64,000 nucleotides of DNA, from NCBI GenBank assembly GCA_026225945.1, contig JAMJFZ010000165.1, positions 1,102,001 to 1,166,000 on the forward strand, in the 5' to 3' direction. Numbering within the stretch: position 1 is the stretch's first letter; every line of letters begins with the position of its first letter. This document shows positions 12,589 to 21,726 of this stretch, one piece after another. The translations under genes and the position numbers were made by a program. The notes under the pieces are model-generated. The model was not told the DNA's origin, made no database searches, and saw only the letters and a list, made by a program, of their open reading frames with translations. The stretch is from Cricetomys ansorgei (Eukaryota > Chordata > Mammalia > Rodentia > Nesomyidae).

Positions 12589-12861
12589 GATGGGGGGGGG
12601 CGGTTCTTGAGAGAAAATTCTGGAACTGCTTTAGTATCTAGTTGCTAAGGTAGGGCTCCCTGCATCACCCCCACTTTCTCTCTGCTCCTTACCCCCTTGT
12701 ATTAGAGTTCTCTAGTGAAACAAAGCTACTGGATATGTATAGATATAAACATTTGTTGTAAAATAAATAAAGCAACCCCCACAGCTTCCCGGTTCCGCGA
12801 GGCAGCTCCGCCATCCGCCAGCAGCAGTGTGGCAGCCCCCGGGCAGGAAGCCTCGGGGGAG

Positions 12862-13270
12862 TGTGGTTCTTACAGTGCTCCCATCTGGTTCCAGATCGGA
12901 GAACTGTGAGCCAGTGAGAGTGACCAAGATTCTCGGGAGAGTGTTGTCAGTGGAACATCTTTATTGAAGCAAGGGTGGTTACATTTACAGGATAAAGGCA
13001 GGGGAGGGTCTTCGGTACCCAGGGCTGAGGGCCATTGGTTAAGATGGGGATACTGGAGTAGCCCCATTTGTATATTGGGGTGCTGTAGGTATCCCTGGGG
13101 ACCAGGGGAATAGACCTTATATGTGAGAGTTTAGCTGTAACTCTAGATAAACAACTCTGCAGGATCACATGCCTGCCTTTTGGAGGGGACCGTGTTTTCC
13201 TGTGGTTTTTGGTCAGTCATCGGTCATCAACTGCAGAGGGGAGGGGCCAGATTCCTGCCAGCTCCTCACA
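12862..13270 (-). mobile_element. Probable solo LTR of an endogenous retrovirus
   Basis: On the minus strand this 409 bp block begins TGTGAGGAGC and ends GAACCACA, i.e. with short TGTG...CACA terminal inverted repeats. It has a TATA-like ATATAAGG in the U3 portion and an AATAAA signal (12965-12960), leaving about 98 nt of R-U5. This architecture fits an LTR. No flanking target-site duplication is obvious, and the adjoining GC-rich segment at 12775-12861 might be retroviral leader or unrelated. No gag, pol or env sequence is present. The family was not identified. Confidence 0.5.
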
Positions 13271-13566
13271 ATGAGAGCTTGGAGTCATAAGCACCCTCGA
13301 CCCACTTAGCTGCCTGACAATCCCACAAATATGCTCCATGGATTTTTTTTCTTCTGTAAAATGGGGCTGCTCACACGCTTCTGTTGCAAAGCTAAATGAG
13401 ACAGACAGAAGATGGATGAAAGAAAACTCCTGGTGGCACAGGGTGGATGCAGAGCTAATTATGATGTTATAATTATCTTAAAGAGTGTCGGAGATTCCTG
13501 CTAAAGAAGTGGGTTTTGGCTTCATCCCATATATGGGATTTTGCCCCCATTGAGTTTCTCTCCCTT

Positions 13567-13745
13567 ACTTATTTGTTTATTTATTATTTTATAAGAGCTC
13601 TCTCTGCATGTACACCTGCATGCCAGAAGAGGGCATCTGATCCCATTATAGATGGCTGTGAACCACTATGTGGTTGCTGGGAATTGAACTCAGGACCTCA
13701 GGAAGAGTAGTCAGTGCTCTTAACCAATGAGCCATCTCTCCACCC
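13567..13745 (-). mobile_element. B2/B3-type SINE (antisense)
   Basis: TTATTTGTTTATTTATT-type tail complement leads to 'tgggaattgaactcagg' and 'aatgagccatctctccac', the reversed box B and box A region. Confidence 0.85.
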
Positions 13746-14523
13746 TCCCCCTCCTCCTCCCCTTCCTCCATTGAGTTTCTAAGGTCACCAGTCACCTAGT
13801 TTGGAATGGAGTATCCAGGTCATTGGGAAGGGCCTGGGATGCTGGGTCACAGGCATGTGGTGGGGACATCTGGAAGGCAGGACCAGGACTCTGGACAGTG
13901 ATACCTGGGAGTGTCTGTGACCTTCCCTTTGCCCCCCCCACCCCCCCACCCCCGGAGCTGGACTCCTGAAAGGGGCAGGCCCACAAGCAGGAGAGAGAAC
14001 TCCAGCACAGCAGCAGCAGAGTGGAACCACTTAACTTAAAATATCTCAATTGGAACTTCTGCCCAAATCTCTCAACCCAAAAGTGAGAGGATTCTAAGGG
14101 CTCTGAGCCGTTGGTGAACAGGGGCCGAACCGGGGAAGCAAAACACGCCGAGTCAGGGAGAAAGAGCTGATTAGCTCCTAATTGCCGTTAAATTATATAT
14201 ATACATATATGTATTTTAAGTAGGATCTGCATGTCTAATGTGATTTTTTTGATTACATTTTAATAGTCTGGCTGGGATGAGGGAATGAAGAAGGAAGGAG
14301 TCTGTCACCCCTGGCTAGAAGGAGGGAAGCTGTGAGCGGAAAGCTGCCACTTCGGCCTCCTGCCTGGGCACTGTGCGGAGGACGGGTAGGGGCCCGGGTT
14401 GGCATCGGCAGGCACCACTTCCCACCAAAGGTCCTTTTCCTGGAGACTTTAAGCACAGCTTCTCTGTTTTGAATATGCTTATCATTTCCAGACTTGCTTC
14501 TCCCCTGTGGCTGCCAAAAACAA

Positions 14524-14566
14524 AGAACAAAAAAAAAAAAAAACAAAAAACAAAAAACCCCAAAAC
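14524..14566. repeat. A-rich simple repeat
   Basis: An A15 run followed by CAAAAAA units. It probably descends from a retroposon tail, but no SINE body is evident. Confidence 0.65.
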
Positions 14567-14721
14567 AACCTATCCCAGAATCTGGTGACAAAATAGAAAA
14601 GTTCCAGGCAAGAATTCTGGCCCCAGCACTGCTAGAATGATGTTAGGTGCCAGACCCTGCTCACGGGGTCTCAGTTTCCCCCTGTGTGCAATGGAAATGG
14701 TGTATTTAATGCATTTCGTTT

Positions 14722-14840
14722 TGTTTTTTTGAGACACGATTTTATACAGCCCAAGTTGGTCTCAACCCTTTTAAAGGATGACCTTTAAACTCTGACCCTC
14801 CTGCCTCCTGAGTGCTGGGATTAGAGGGGTGTGCAGCACA
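14722..14840 (-). mobile_element. Degenerate B1-type SINE (antisense)
   Basis: TTTTTTTGAGACACGATTTT, then 'ctgcctcctgagtgctggga' and a TGTGCAGCACA end match an old reversed B1. Confidence 0.65.
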
Positions 14841-15156
14841 GGTGGTTTATGGGTGCTGGGGACAGAAGCAGGGGATTCCTGCTTGCTAAGCAAACGCTCT
14901 ATGACTCAGCAGCCTCCCTCCTCCCTGTTTCTTTGCAAAGGTTTTATGTGCTCTGATTTACTTCCCTTTCCTGAGACTGTTCTCTCCGTCTCAAGGGAAC
15001 AAGAGTGTCCACACTTCTTCCCCGTGGCCTGATGCTGCACTTTCTTACTGCTGTATCCTGTGCCCACTCTCCTTGGCTTGCTTCATGGAAGCCAGCACTC
15101 TCCCCCACCCACATTACCTCTTCAAGGAGGTAGACAGCTGGCAAAATATGCACTTG

Positions 15157-15199
15157 TGCACACACACACACACACACTCACACACACTCTCACACACAA
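15157..15199. repeat. (CA)n microsatellite, interrupted
   Basis: CA dinucleotides interrupted by TCA and CTCTCA. Confidence 0.85.
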
Positions 15200-15959
15200 A
15201 ATGCTACTTTTAGATAGCATTTGTTTCTGATTCTAAACATAAGGCTGCACCTGATCATTGCAGCAAATTTGGAAACAGACAAGCATAAAAGAGAAAATAA
15301 AAATCACCCATAATCCTTCCAAACAAGGATGACCGCTCTCAATGGGTTGTATTTAGAATTCATACATAGGTGATTCCTTTCCCACCCCACCCTACGTAAC
15401 AAAAGTAGGATTTTGCTTCGAATGTGGCTTTGAGTCACAGAAAAGACTTGTAGAGGAACACTTGGGATTTTTATGTTAAGAAAAGCTTTTTGGTTTAACT
15501 GCTTAGTCACTGGAGGTTTGTGTTCCCACCCCAGCTGTGGTAGAGTTGTTTACGAGTCGGATTTGGAATGCTTGATGCAGGTGACTATAATTTGGTTGGG
15601 TGTAGTCATTCTGGCACCTGTAGCTTGTCTCTGGGATTGTGTGCCACACGGGTTTATGGGAACTTTTGGCTTAGGGCATAAAAGGTCTGAAGTCTGAAGC
15701 CCCAGGAGTAGGGGTGGGTGCTGGTTCGTGGTTCATTGGTTGGGTTGCTGTTGTTAGTTTGTGTGAGAACAAAGGTTGGAGAGATTCGAGCTTAGGACAG
15801 CCTAAAAAGAGGCTGTGAAGATTTCTACCTTTCTCTCTTTCTGTATTAAGGCTGCTTGTAAAACCGGTGAAGATTTCTCTCTTTCCTTTCTCCTTCCCTA
15901 AATTGAGGGTAAAAGATTGTAGCTACTGCTACAAAGACTGGCCTTGAAACTGGTTGCAT

Positions 15960-16098
15960 AAGCCAGGAAGGCATGGTAGTTTGTGACTGGCATCCCAGTA
16001 CTTGGAAAGTAGGCAAGAGGATCAGGAGTTCAAGGTCATCCTCAGCTATACAGAGTTTAAGGTAAGCCTGGGCTACATGAGACCCAGTCTCAAACAGA
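15960..16098 (+). mobile_element. Diverged B1-related SINE
   Basis: 'gccaggaaggcatggtag', 'gagttcaaggtcatcctcag' and a GAGACCCAGTCTCAAAC end follow the B1/B4-type order. Confidence 0.7.
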
Positions 16099-16099
16099 G

Positions 16100-16295
16100 G
16101 TGGAGAGATGGCTCAGCAGTTAAAAGCACTCACTGCTCTTGCAGAGGACCAAGGTTCAGTTCCTAGCACCCAATCAGACAGCTCACAGCTGCCTGCAACT
16201 CCAGTTCCAGGAGATCTGATACCATTTGGCCTCTGTGGGGACCTGTACACACATGATGCACATAAATCATGCACAGTCACATAAGTACAAACAGG
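16100..16295 (+). mobile_element. B3-type SINE
   Basis: Head 'agagatggctcagcagtt', box B-like 'ggttcagttcctagcac', then the B3 body motif 'ctccagttccaggagatc'. It abuts the preceding B1-type element, forming a SINE cluster. Confidence 0.8.
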
Positions 16296-16301
16296 AAGAG
16301 G

Positions 16302-16450
16302 GTTGGTGAGACGGTGTAGGGGTAAAGGCAAGCCTGTGAACTGAGTTCAATCCCTGGAATACACGGGTGGGAGGAGAGGGTTGACTTCCACCAGGTTGCC
16401 TGTGAATGCATCTTCTACATGCCATGGTATGGGCACATGCACACCTGCAG
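16302..16450 (+). mobile_element. B2-superfamily SINE, degenerate
   Basis: 'gggttggtgagacggtgtag' followed by 'tgagttcaatccctgga' fits a mutated tRNA-derived head. The remainder is CA- and G-rich. Confidence 0.6.
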
Positions 16451-17164
16451 GAGGTAGGGGAGGGGAGAGAACAGAAGTCAGGAAGGGAGGGGGAGGAGGG
16501 AGGGGGAGAACTGGGTACAGCATTTCCTTCTTTGCTCCCCATTAAGGAGCCACTCTCTTGCTTTTTCCCTCTTTCAAGTCTGAGTCTCAGAGGGTCTCCT
16601 CAATCATGCTCTCAATTGCCCCTGTCTCTCCTCCACCCCGCCTCCCATTATTCCACTCTCCTCCCTCGCTCCTCCCCTTCCCCCTCTTCCTCACTCTCTC
16701 CAGACTGACAGCATTCTCTTCTCCCTGGCTTGACCCAGCTAATTGAAGCTAAATGCTCCAGAGAATGCCAGCAGGAAGTTCGGCATCCTCAGTCCAGCTG
16801 CCTCTTTCTTCTCTGCCTGGTGTCTATAAGGAGTCTCCCTCCAGTCACGGGGCAGGCCATCCCGGGGCCACCCTGTGGGCCATCCCTTTGGGCCACCCTG
16901 TGGGAGTCCTTGGATCTCAGCGAGAGAGGCCTAGCTAGACCCAGCCTGTGCTTAGAAGGCTGCCCTCTGCATATTAAGAGACCTAATCCTGACAAGCGGT
17001 GGCTGCAGCTGCAACATTCACGGGGTGGGAGGTGCAGGTGGTGGTGGGGGGATATACTTTAGGGCTCTGTGGTAGACACCCGGCCTTGGCACAGTCACCT
17101 GGGCAATGGCTGAGGGTGCTACAATCTTCAAAGGGGAACAAAGGAATCAGATTGCCTGACAGAT

Positions 17165-17365
17165 GACACTTAACACGCTACATAGACAGCTAAGTACTTT
17201 CACCTCTGACCCCACAATGCTATGAGGCAGGAATGGCTGCCTCCATTTTAATAGAGGGTGACTCTGAAGTCCAGGGCGGCTCCAAGCCTTGCCAGTGTTC
17301 CAGTTACCAAGACTGAAACCAGGGCCTGCCTGATCCCAGAGACCATCTTCTCTCCCTCTCCACTG
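17165..17365 (+). mobile_element. MIR SINE
   Basis: 'ctatgaggcaggaatggct', a 'tccattttaatagaggg' segment, 'ttccagttaccaagactg' and 'aaaccagggcctgcctga' follow MIR order over about 200 bp. Confidence 0.55.
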
Positions 17366-17564
17366 ACAAAGTCCTGAAGGTGTTTCACAGTGGCTGATTA
17401 TACAGCCTAGTTGCTATGGAGCCACATCTTACATTGGCCTTGAGTTCTAAAGTCGGACAGAGAACGCAGCAAAGATTGAAAAAAAAAAAAAAAATCACGT
17501 GTAGCCAGAAGTCTTGGCTGCCTTTACACACCAGAAGCAATTTTTTCTGTTGCAATTGGTTTAC

Positions 17565-17566
<2 letters not shown>

Positions 17567-17604
<38 letters not shown>

Positions 17605-17607
17605 CTC
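17567..17607. repeat. (CT)n microsatellite
   Basis: About sixteen consecutive CT/TC units immediately upstream of an antisense SINE. Confidence 0.9.
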
Positions 17608-17611
17608 TTTT

Positions 17612-17815
17612 GTTTTTTGTATTTTTATGCATGTGATGTTTTGTCAACGTGTATGTATGTTTGTGTACACATGCATGTCTGGTGCCCCTTAGAGTGAGAT
17701 CCCCCAGAACTGCAGCTACATGAAGTTGTGAGTGGCCATGTGGGTGCTGGGAACTGAACCTGGGTCCTCTGAAAGAACAGCCAGTGCTCTTAACCACTGA
17801 GCCATCTCCCCAGCC
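17612..17815 (-). mobile_element. B2/B3-type SINE (antisense)
   Basis: Ends 'ctgagccatctccccagcc' preceded by 'tgggaactgaacctggg', the reversed box A and box B. The last SINE before the first coding exon, about 215 bp upstream of it. Confidence 0.85.
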
Positions 17816-18029
17816 ACAGTTCTCCCTTTTTTCAGTCTTGAAAGCCACGATCACCTTGTTGGGTGTGATGGGAAAGAACGATGGCTTTTTCCCGGTAGGT
17901 GCACGCCTGATTGGTTCCAGTCTAGTGAGTTCATAATGCAATCTCACGGTAGAACTGGTGTCTGCATGTGGTACCTAGGCTGGGCGAAACCTCTCCCCTC
18001 AAGGCCGCTGAACCATCCCTTTCCCCTAG

Positions 18030-19005
18030 GTTATGGACTCGGAGGATGACCCCCTGCTGGAAGACGTATGGCTAGAAGAGGAACAGCAGGAGGAGGAGAC
18101 CTCTGACGAGGCCTGCAGGGGTATCCCGGGGCCAGGGCTGCACTCGGGAACACAGGGCTGCTGGCGACGCTGGACGCTGCCCTCTCGGCCCCCGGCCCTG
18201 GGGTTCTGGAGCACCCTGGGCTGGGCCTTCACCAACCCGTGCTGCGCGGGGCTGGTGCTGTTCCTCGGCTGTAGCATCCCCATGGTGCTGTCCGCCTTCA
18301 TGTTCCTCTACTATCCGCCCCTGGACATCGACATCTCCTATAATGCCTTCGAGATCCGCAACCACGAGGCGTCGCAGCGCTTCGACGCCCTGGCCTTGGC
18401 CCTCAAGTCCCAGTTTGGATCGTGGGGGCGCAACAGGCGCGATCTGGCGGACTTCACCTCCGAGACGCTGCAGCGCCTCATCTCGGAGCAGCTGCAGCAG
18501 CTGCACCTTGGTAATCATTCGCGACCCGGGCCCCGGGCCCCTCGCTCAGCCCCCGGGGACACCCCTGCCACTCAGAGGTCAGCAGCCAATCCGAGTGAGC
18601 GGCGGCGCCGCGAGGCTCAGCCCCCGGAGGACCAGGTAGCCAATCAGAGCCGAGCCCGTCGGGGCACCTCGCGCTGGGATTACTCGCGCTCCTACGTGAG
18701 CGCCAACACCCAGACGCACGCGCACTGGCGCATCGAGCTCATCTTCCTGGCCCGCGGAGACGCGGAGCGCAACATTTTCACGAGTGAGCGACTGGTCACG
18801 ATCCACGAGATCGAGCGCAAGATCATGGACCACCCGGGTTTCCGGGAGTTCTGCTGGAAGCCCCACGAGGTGCTCAAGGACCTGCCGCTCGGCTCCTATT
18901 CCTACTGCTCCCCGCCCAGCTCGCTCATGACCTACTTCTTCCCCACCGAGAGGGGAGGCAAGATCTACTACGACGGCATGGGCCAGGACCTGGCGGATAT
19001 CCGGG
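18030..19005 (+). CDS. Disp3: Disp3 exon 2: start codon, TM1, first half of loop 1 (aa 1-325)
   Basis: Acceptor TTCCCCTAG|GTTATGG; ATG at 18033 with purine at -3 and G at +4. Donor GGG|GTAAGC at 19006, phase 1. Encodes an acidic N-terminus, TM1 (about 70-93), N-glycosylation sites at 161 and 204, and a low-complexity Arg/Pro/Ser linker (about 161-215) with two furin-type motifs, RRRR at 190-193 and RARR at 207-210. The exon is unusually long (976 bp) and CpG-rich. Long antisense open frames over it are composition effects. Confidence 0.97.
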
Positions 19006-21678
19006 GTAAGCGGGTGTGCCGATGGCGAGGGCCAGCGGGCGAGATGTGGGTGGGGTGTGCAGCCAGAATTGGAGAGGGGGAGGGAGAGGGAGAGAAAGAG
19101 ACAGATTAGGGTACCCACTGGTATTGTGGAACTTCGGGAGTTAGGTTGAGCCCAGACGGAGAGAAAGCATGGAGACTTGGGGAGAGGGTTGGTTAGAGGG
19201 CTCCTGGACGGAAGTGTGTCTTAGTTAAGTTTCTGTTGCTGTGGTAAAACACCGTGACCAAAAGACAGTAGGAGAGAAAAAGGATTATCCCATCTTGCAC
19301 TCCCAGATCCGGGTACATCGGTGAAGGCAGTCCGGGCAGGAACCCAGAGGCAGGTACTAAGCAGAGGCCGCTGCCTAGTGGCTTGCTTACTTAGGTTTTT
19401 GGTTTTTTTTTTTCTTTTTTCTTTGGAGACAGGGTTTCTCTGTTGTAACTCTGGCTGTCCTGGAACTCACTCTGTAGACCAGGCTGGCCTTGAACTCACA
19501 GAGATCCACCTGCCTCTACTTCCCAAGTGCTGGGATTAAAGGCGTGCATGCCCTGCTCAGTTTTCTTTCTTTAACACCCTAGTACCACTTGCCCAAGAAT
19601 AGCACCAACCCCAGTGGGCTGGGTCCTTTTCTGTTGATTAACAATGAAGAAAACATTTCCACAGGCTTGGGGGGCATTATTTTCCTGGTTGAGATTCCTC
19701 TTCCTGGAAAACATTAGCTTGTGTCAAGTTGACAAAACAAACAAACAAACAAACAAGCAGGACAAAGAGGAAGATGAAGGTCTAAGGTACCTCTGGGGTG
19801 GGGCGTGAGGAAGGATGGGACATTGCTGTAGAGGGGGGCCGGAGGAGAGTGAGCCACAGGCAGGGCGGGACTTCAAGCAGATGGAGTTACAGGATGACAC
19901 ACTGAGCCTTGGGATTAGGTGTGACTCAAACTGGAATCAAAGCCTAAACCTTCTGGGAACTGCCTGCTCAGGCCAGGCTCCCCAGCCATTTCTCTGTCCT
20001 AGACGGTGCGGTGTGTATGCGGGGTGCGGAGGTTTGCTGGTGGGGAGCTGTGTACAGCTGTGTACTGAGCACTTTGGGTTTCAATGTCCCCTGCAGGCTC
20101 CCTAGAACTGGCCATGACTCACCCTGAGTTCTACTGGTACGTAGACGAGGGCCTCTCCGTCGACAATCTGAAGAGCTCCCTCCTGCGCAGCGAGATCCTG
20201 TTTGGAGCGCCTCTCCCTAACTACTACTCTGTGGAAGACCGCTGGGAGGAGCAGAGGGCCAAGTTCCAGAGCTTCGTGGTCACCTACGTGGCCATGCTGG
20301 CCAAGCAGTCTACGAGGTAGGCAGTCCAGCCGCACCCCGCAAATGCCTGCCTGGATACACCCGGACGTGGGCAACGGGGTGCCTCTTAAGTTCTAGATCT
20401 CACAACCTTACCTTCCAGGAAGTCTTTATCCCCAAATCTGGACAAAGCCAGGCCCGTCCTCCGGTCCCTCTGTAAGGCCTGTCTTCTCGATCGGTGTTAG
20501 TGGACTTGACAGCTTTGAAGGAGGGAGACCATTCAGAACTTTGGCCCTGGAGGTTTTGGGTGTGATTGGCCAGAAAGAAAGCAGTTCCTTTCTGCCTCTA
20601 ATATCCAAGGGGTCCTTGGGCAAAATCGCTTGGTTTCTCTGGGCCTGAATGTCCCTACTCCTAAGATGAGTGCTGGGCTCCCTAAGACTCTGGTTGCTGA
20701 GAAGAGAGAACAGAGCTGGAGAGGTGGTTTGGTGATTAAGAGCACTGTTGCTCTTGCAGAGGACCTGGGTTCAGGTCTCAGCAACTATGTGGCAGCTCAC
20801 CGCTGTCTGTAATTCTGATTTCAGGGGATCCTTCGCCCTCTTCTAGCTTCTGCAGGCGTGTAGCATGTGCATGGTGATGCACATACATGCACACAGGCAA
20901 AACACTCAGGCATATAATATAAAATATTTTTTTAAAGAAGAAGACATGAGCTGGGGGGCCCAGGGAGATGGCTTAGTTAGCAACGTACTTGCCCTGCAAA
21001 CATGAAGATCTGAGTTCAGGTCCCCAATACTCACAGAAAATCCAGGTGTCATTCCAGCACTAGGATTGTTATAACTGTAGGCTTGCAAGCCCTCTCTCAG
21101 ACTTGGGGCGTTCTGGGAGTGGGGGAGGGGGCACTGTGTGCACTGTAAAACTTAAGCAAGTGGGGGCCAGGGAGATGGCTCAGTTGGTAAAGGGCCTGCC
21201 GTGTGAGTACAAGGACCTGCGTTCTATCTCCGAAATTCGTGTTTCAAAAGCCAGGTATAGTGATGTGCATTTGTAATCCCGGTGCTAGGGAGGTCTGGGG
21301 TCAGGGGGATCCCTAGAGCTCACTGGCTGGCCATCTTAGACAAACTGGCCAATTCTGGGTTGAGACTCAATCTCGGAAAACAAGATGGGGGCCAGGGCTC
21401 AATGGTGAAGGGTGCTTGCTGCTCTTCCACACCCATACCGGGTGGCTCACAACTGCTGTGACTCCAGCTTCGAGAGATCCACTGCTCTTTTCTACTTGTA
21501 ATCATGTTCACAGACACGTACTCATAAACACATACGTATAGATTAGAGATATAAAATAAACCTTAAAAAAAAAGCTAAGGTGGAAAATAGCAGGAAGACA
21601 CTCAAGGCTGATCTCGGAAGTCTGTTCTACGCACACATGTGCACATACATGCACAAGAACATATCCATGTGCGCGAAT

Positions 21679-21726
<48 letters not shown>

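Larger units (their letters stand above)
24..18029 (+). other. Disp3: Disp3 intron 1 (18.0 kb)
   Basis: Runs from GTGAGTG at 24 to the acceptor TTTCCCCTAG ending at 18029. It is filled with SINEs in both orientations, a 1.35 kb TGGA array, MIR relics and one probable LTR, each listed separately. No internal exon is supported: open frames inside it are short or fall in repeats. Several AT-rich homeodomain-like patches (for example 13440-13490 and 14160-14270) could be regulatory. Confidence 0.6.
19006..20096 (+). other. Disp3: Disp3 intron 2
   Basis: 1.1 kb. Most of its left half is a rodent interspersed repeat with a B1 nested inside. The rest (about 19760-20090) is unremarkable. Confidence 0.9.

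Noticed and set aside
18507..18516. GTAATC within exon 2 as an alternative donor at the start of the linker
   Set aside because: Weak match (CTTG|GTAATC) and it would break continuity with the conserved Trp-Asp-Tyr region unless an internal acceptor exists; none is convincing.
18072..19118. Antisense open frames of 148 and 179 codons over Disp3 exon 2
   Set aside because: Shadows of a GC-rich coding exon; no known fold and no splice or promoter support.
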